This document shows, in pieces, positions 62,874-64,000 of a stretch of DNA of 64,000 bases. A program made the translations under genes and the position numbers. This stretch comes from Microcoleus asticus IPMA8 (GTDB lineage Bacteria; Cyanobacteriota; Cyanobacteriia; Cyanobacteriales; Microcoleaceae). Positions within the stretch are counted from its first letter, which is position 1. Each line of letters starts with the position of its first letter. The stretch spans positions 22,943 to 86,942 of the forward strand of contig NZ_SRRZ01000011.1 in the NCBI RefSeq assembly GCF_013179805.1, written 5' to 3'. The notes beneath the pieces are model-generated. The model worked only from the letters and a program-made list of their open reading frames with translations, had not been told where the DNA came from and did no database searches.

Positions 62874-63563
62874 TGACTCCGCGATGACGGATGTCGTAAC
62901 TACACATGAATTTTCTTGCATTTGAGCGATCGTAGCATCCGGGCGAAAAATGTTTTTTTCAAGTTAGTTCGTAGGGTGCGTAATGGCTCAACTTGCTTAC
63001 CAATTACCAATCAAGTATCTCAGCACAAAAAAACCGGGAGCATCTCAGTTTTGCATTTACTGTCCGTCTGCGACCGTCTCCCTCTCACTCCTAAAAAATG
63101 CTTGTTGTAAAAAAAAACCTGCCTCTACCTGAGTCTGCTAACAGCAAGTATGAGTGTTAATTACAATTAACCTAATTTGTCAAGTCTCTAAAGTTATAAA
63201 TTTAATTTAGGTCAAAATTTTTTGCTTTCGATCGCAGGTGCAGGGACGATCGCCCTTAACAGTATCTCCTCAAATCTCTAGTTCAGTAACTAGCTGCTTC
63301 ATTAAGCCTGAGTATTAATCACAATTAAAACTAATTTGTCAAGCCTCTAAAGTTATAAATTTAATTTAGGTCAAAATTTTTTGCTTTCGATCGCAGGTGC
63401 AGGGACGATCGCCCTTAACAGTAGCTCCTCAAATCTCAAGTTCAGTAACTAGCTGCTTCATTTGGAAAATATTCTGCTGGGGTCAAGGCTTCTCACACTC
63501 CTCTATTTCCCAGCGTGCAAGGATTTTTCCCCTCTTTGATATTGACTGGTCGTCCCGTTGCAA
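62858..63563. other. Intergenic region with tandem duplication
   Basis: About 700 bases. Apart from the heptamer array and the tandem duplication listed separately, it contains a GTAGGGTGCGTAATGG repeat-like piece (about 62971) and a CCGGG motif (about 63034). No gene recognised. Confidence 0.55.
63151..63462. repeat. Tandem direct repeat, two copies of about 155 bp
   Basis: Copy 1 at about 63151-63303, copy 2 at about 63309-63462, offset 158-159 with a one-base indel and a few substitutions. Both contain TAATTTGTCAAGTCTCTAAA-like, AAAATTTTTTGCTTTCGATC and CAGGTGCAGGGACGATCGCC. Noncoding, upstream in the sense of neither gene in particular; a recent duplication. Confidence 0.9.
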
Positions 63564-63761
63564 CTATCCACAGGTAGATACCAATTGCACCCGGCCAGCA
63601 TCCATTTCATCCATTAATAACTCTAAAGCCTCATAATCAATATCCGAGATGTACCCCAAACGGGTGAGCTCGTAGTTGATTTCGTTTTCAATGTCAGGTG
63701 TCAACTGCTTAATGTAGAGGGCTTTTTCTACAAGTTGACGAATAGCATGAGTTGCTTGCAT
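63564..63761 (-). CDS. Small conserved hypothetical protein
   Basis: 65 residues. Begins MQATHAIRQLVEKALYIKQLT and continues DIENEINYELTRLGYISDID, then YEALELLMDEMDAGRVQLV. Predominantly helical, soluble, without membrane segments. Small proteins with this pattern recur in cyanobacterial genomes to my memory, but I know no function. The start ATG at 63761 is clear. It stands alone; nothing else is recognised in the last 240 bases. Confidence 0.7.
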   Translation of the reverse strand: MQATHAIRQLVEKALYIKQLTPDIENEINYELTRLGYISDIDYEALELLMDEMDAGRVQLVSTCG

Positions 63762-64000
63762 AGTAGGTCGGAGAACTCCGTACAGTTTTATTTTCCTCTG
63801 AACAGTCCAGCGAGCAAGTGATCTAAATCAGAACTAACAAGTGATTCCAATTACATTGTTCAGTTTAACCTAACAGCTAGGGCAAGGTCGATCGCAATGT
63901 TTACACTTAGGAATGAAAATTTAATAACTTTAGCGTCTGCTAAATAGTCGGAACTGCACGATAATTCCATTTGGGTAGATAGTCATCAAAAATAATTTTC
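63762..64000. other. Window end, no gene recognised
   Basis: About 240 AT-rich bases upstream of the small conserved protein. Presumably its promoter. Includes TAGATAGTC near the end (about 63975), a motif also seen at the stops of cobT and the sugar transferase. Confidence 0.4.

Overview
The window looks like chromosomal DNA of a filamentous, non-heterocystous cyanobacterium of the Oscillatoriales (Microcoleus / Oscillatoria / Phormidium type). The evidence is the very frequent HIP1 octamer GCGATCGC, the many heptamer short tandem repeats (ATTTTAG, CAGTCAA), a pair of cyanobacterial class C flavodiiron proteins, and the DUF502-nusB-ftsY-PP2C-argH neighbourhood. The organism is inferred from gene content and repeats; no rRNA or tRNA gene was recognised.

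Layout. 0-2 kb: the start of a type I ABC exporter, cut by the window edge, coupled to a family 2 glycosyltransferase (surface glycan synthesis or export). 2.8-6.2 kb: a SMI1/KNR4-type protein, riboflavin synthase, a DUF151 bifunctional nuclease and a 4Fe-4S aldo/keto reductase. 6.8-14.5 kb: a large membrane PAS histidine kinase, small orphan proteins, a YwqG-type protein and a Tat-like lipoprotein solute-binding protein, separated by intergenic DNA rich in dispersed inverted repeats. 14.9-18.4 kb: CobT-type phosphoribosyltransferase, a DUF2232 membrane protein, a universal stress protein and a Crp/Fnr regulator. 19.5-23.8 kb: a long acidic coiled-coil protein followed in the -1 frame by an Hsp70/actin-fold ATPase. 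The frames meet at a run of ten A residues, which makes this the most intriguing locus of the window. 24.1-27.9 kb: undecaprenyl-phosphate sugar transferase, ADP-ribosylglycohydrolase, PgsA and an orphan chemoreceptor. 28.1-32.3 kb: flavodiiron - degenerate VWA protein - flavodiiron operon.

32.8-45.2 kb holds the widely conserved but poorly understood MoxR ATPase / DUF58 / DUF4129 / DUF4350 / SpoIIM / RDD membrane gene set. It is interrupted by a Calx-beta repeat protein on the opposite strand, by a GNAT-HHH-VOC trio, and by a degenerate CPBP-like membrane protein. 45.3-51 kb: GAF histidine kinase, type III pantothenate kinase, alpha/beta hydrolase, NUDIX hydrolase, PrxQ peroxiredoxin, and the decayed right end of an IS200/IS605 (tnpB) element beside a small basic protein gene. 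51.3-58.9 kb (minus strand): DUF502, nusB, ftsY, a GAF-PP2C phosphatase overlapped by a small membrane protein, and argH. 60-62.9 kb: a hybrid REC-PAS-kinase-REC. 63-64 kb: a 155-bp tandem duplication and a small conserved protein.

Across the window, interspersed repeats repeatedly abut genes and supply stop codons (FtsY, the REC-PAS kinase, PrxQ, CobT, the sugar transferase). Three or more different families of inverted or tandem repeats fill the intergenic DNA. I saw no CRISPR array, prophage, complete insertion sequence or recognised riboswitch.
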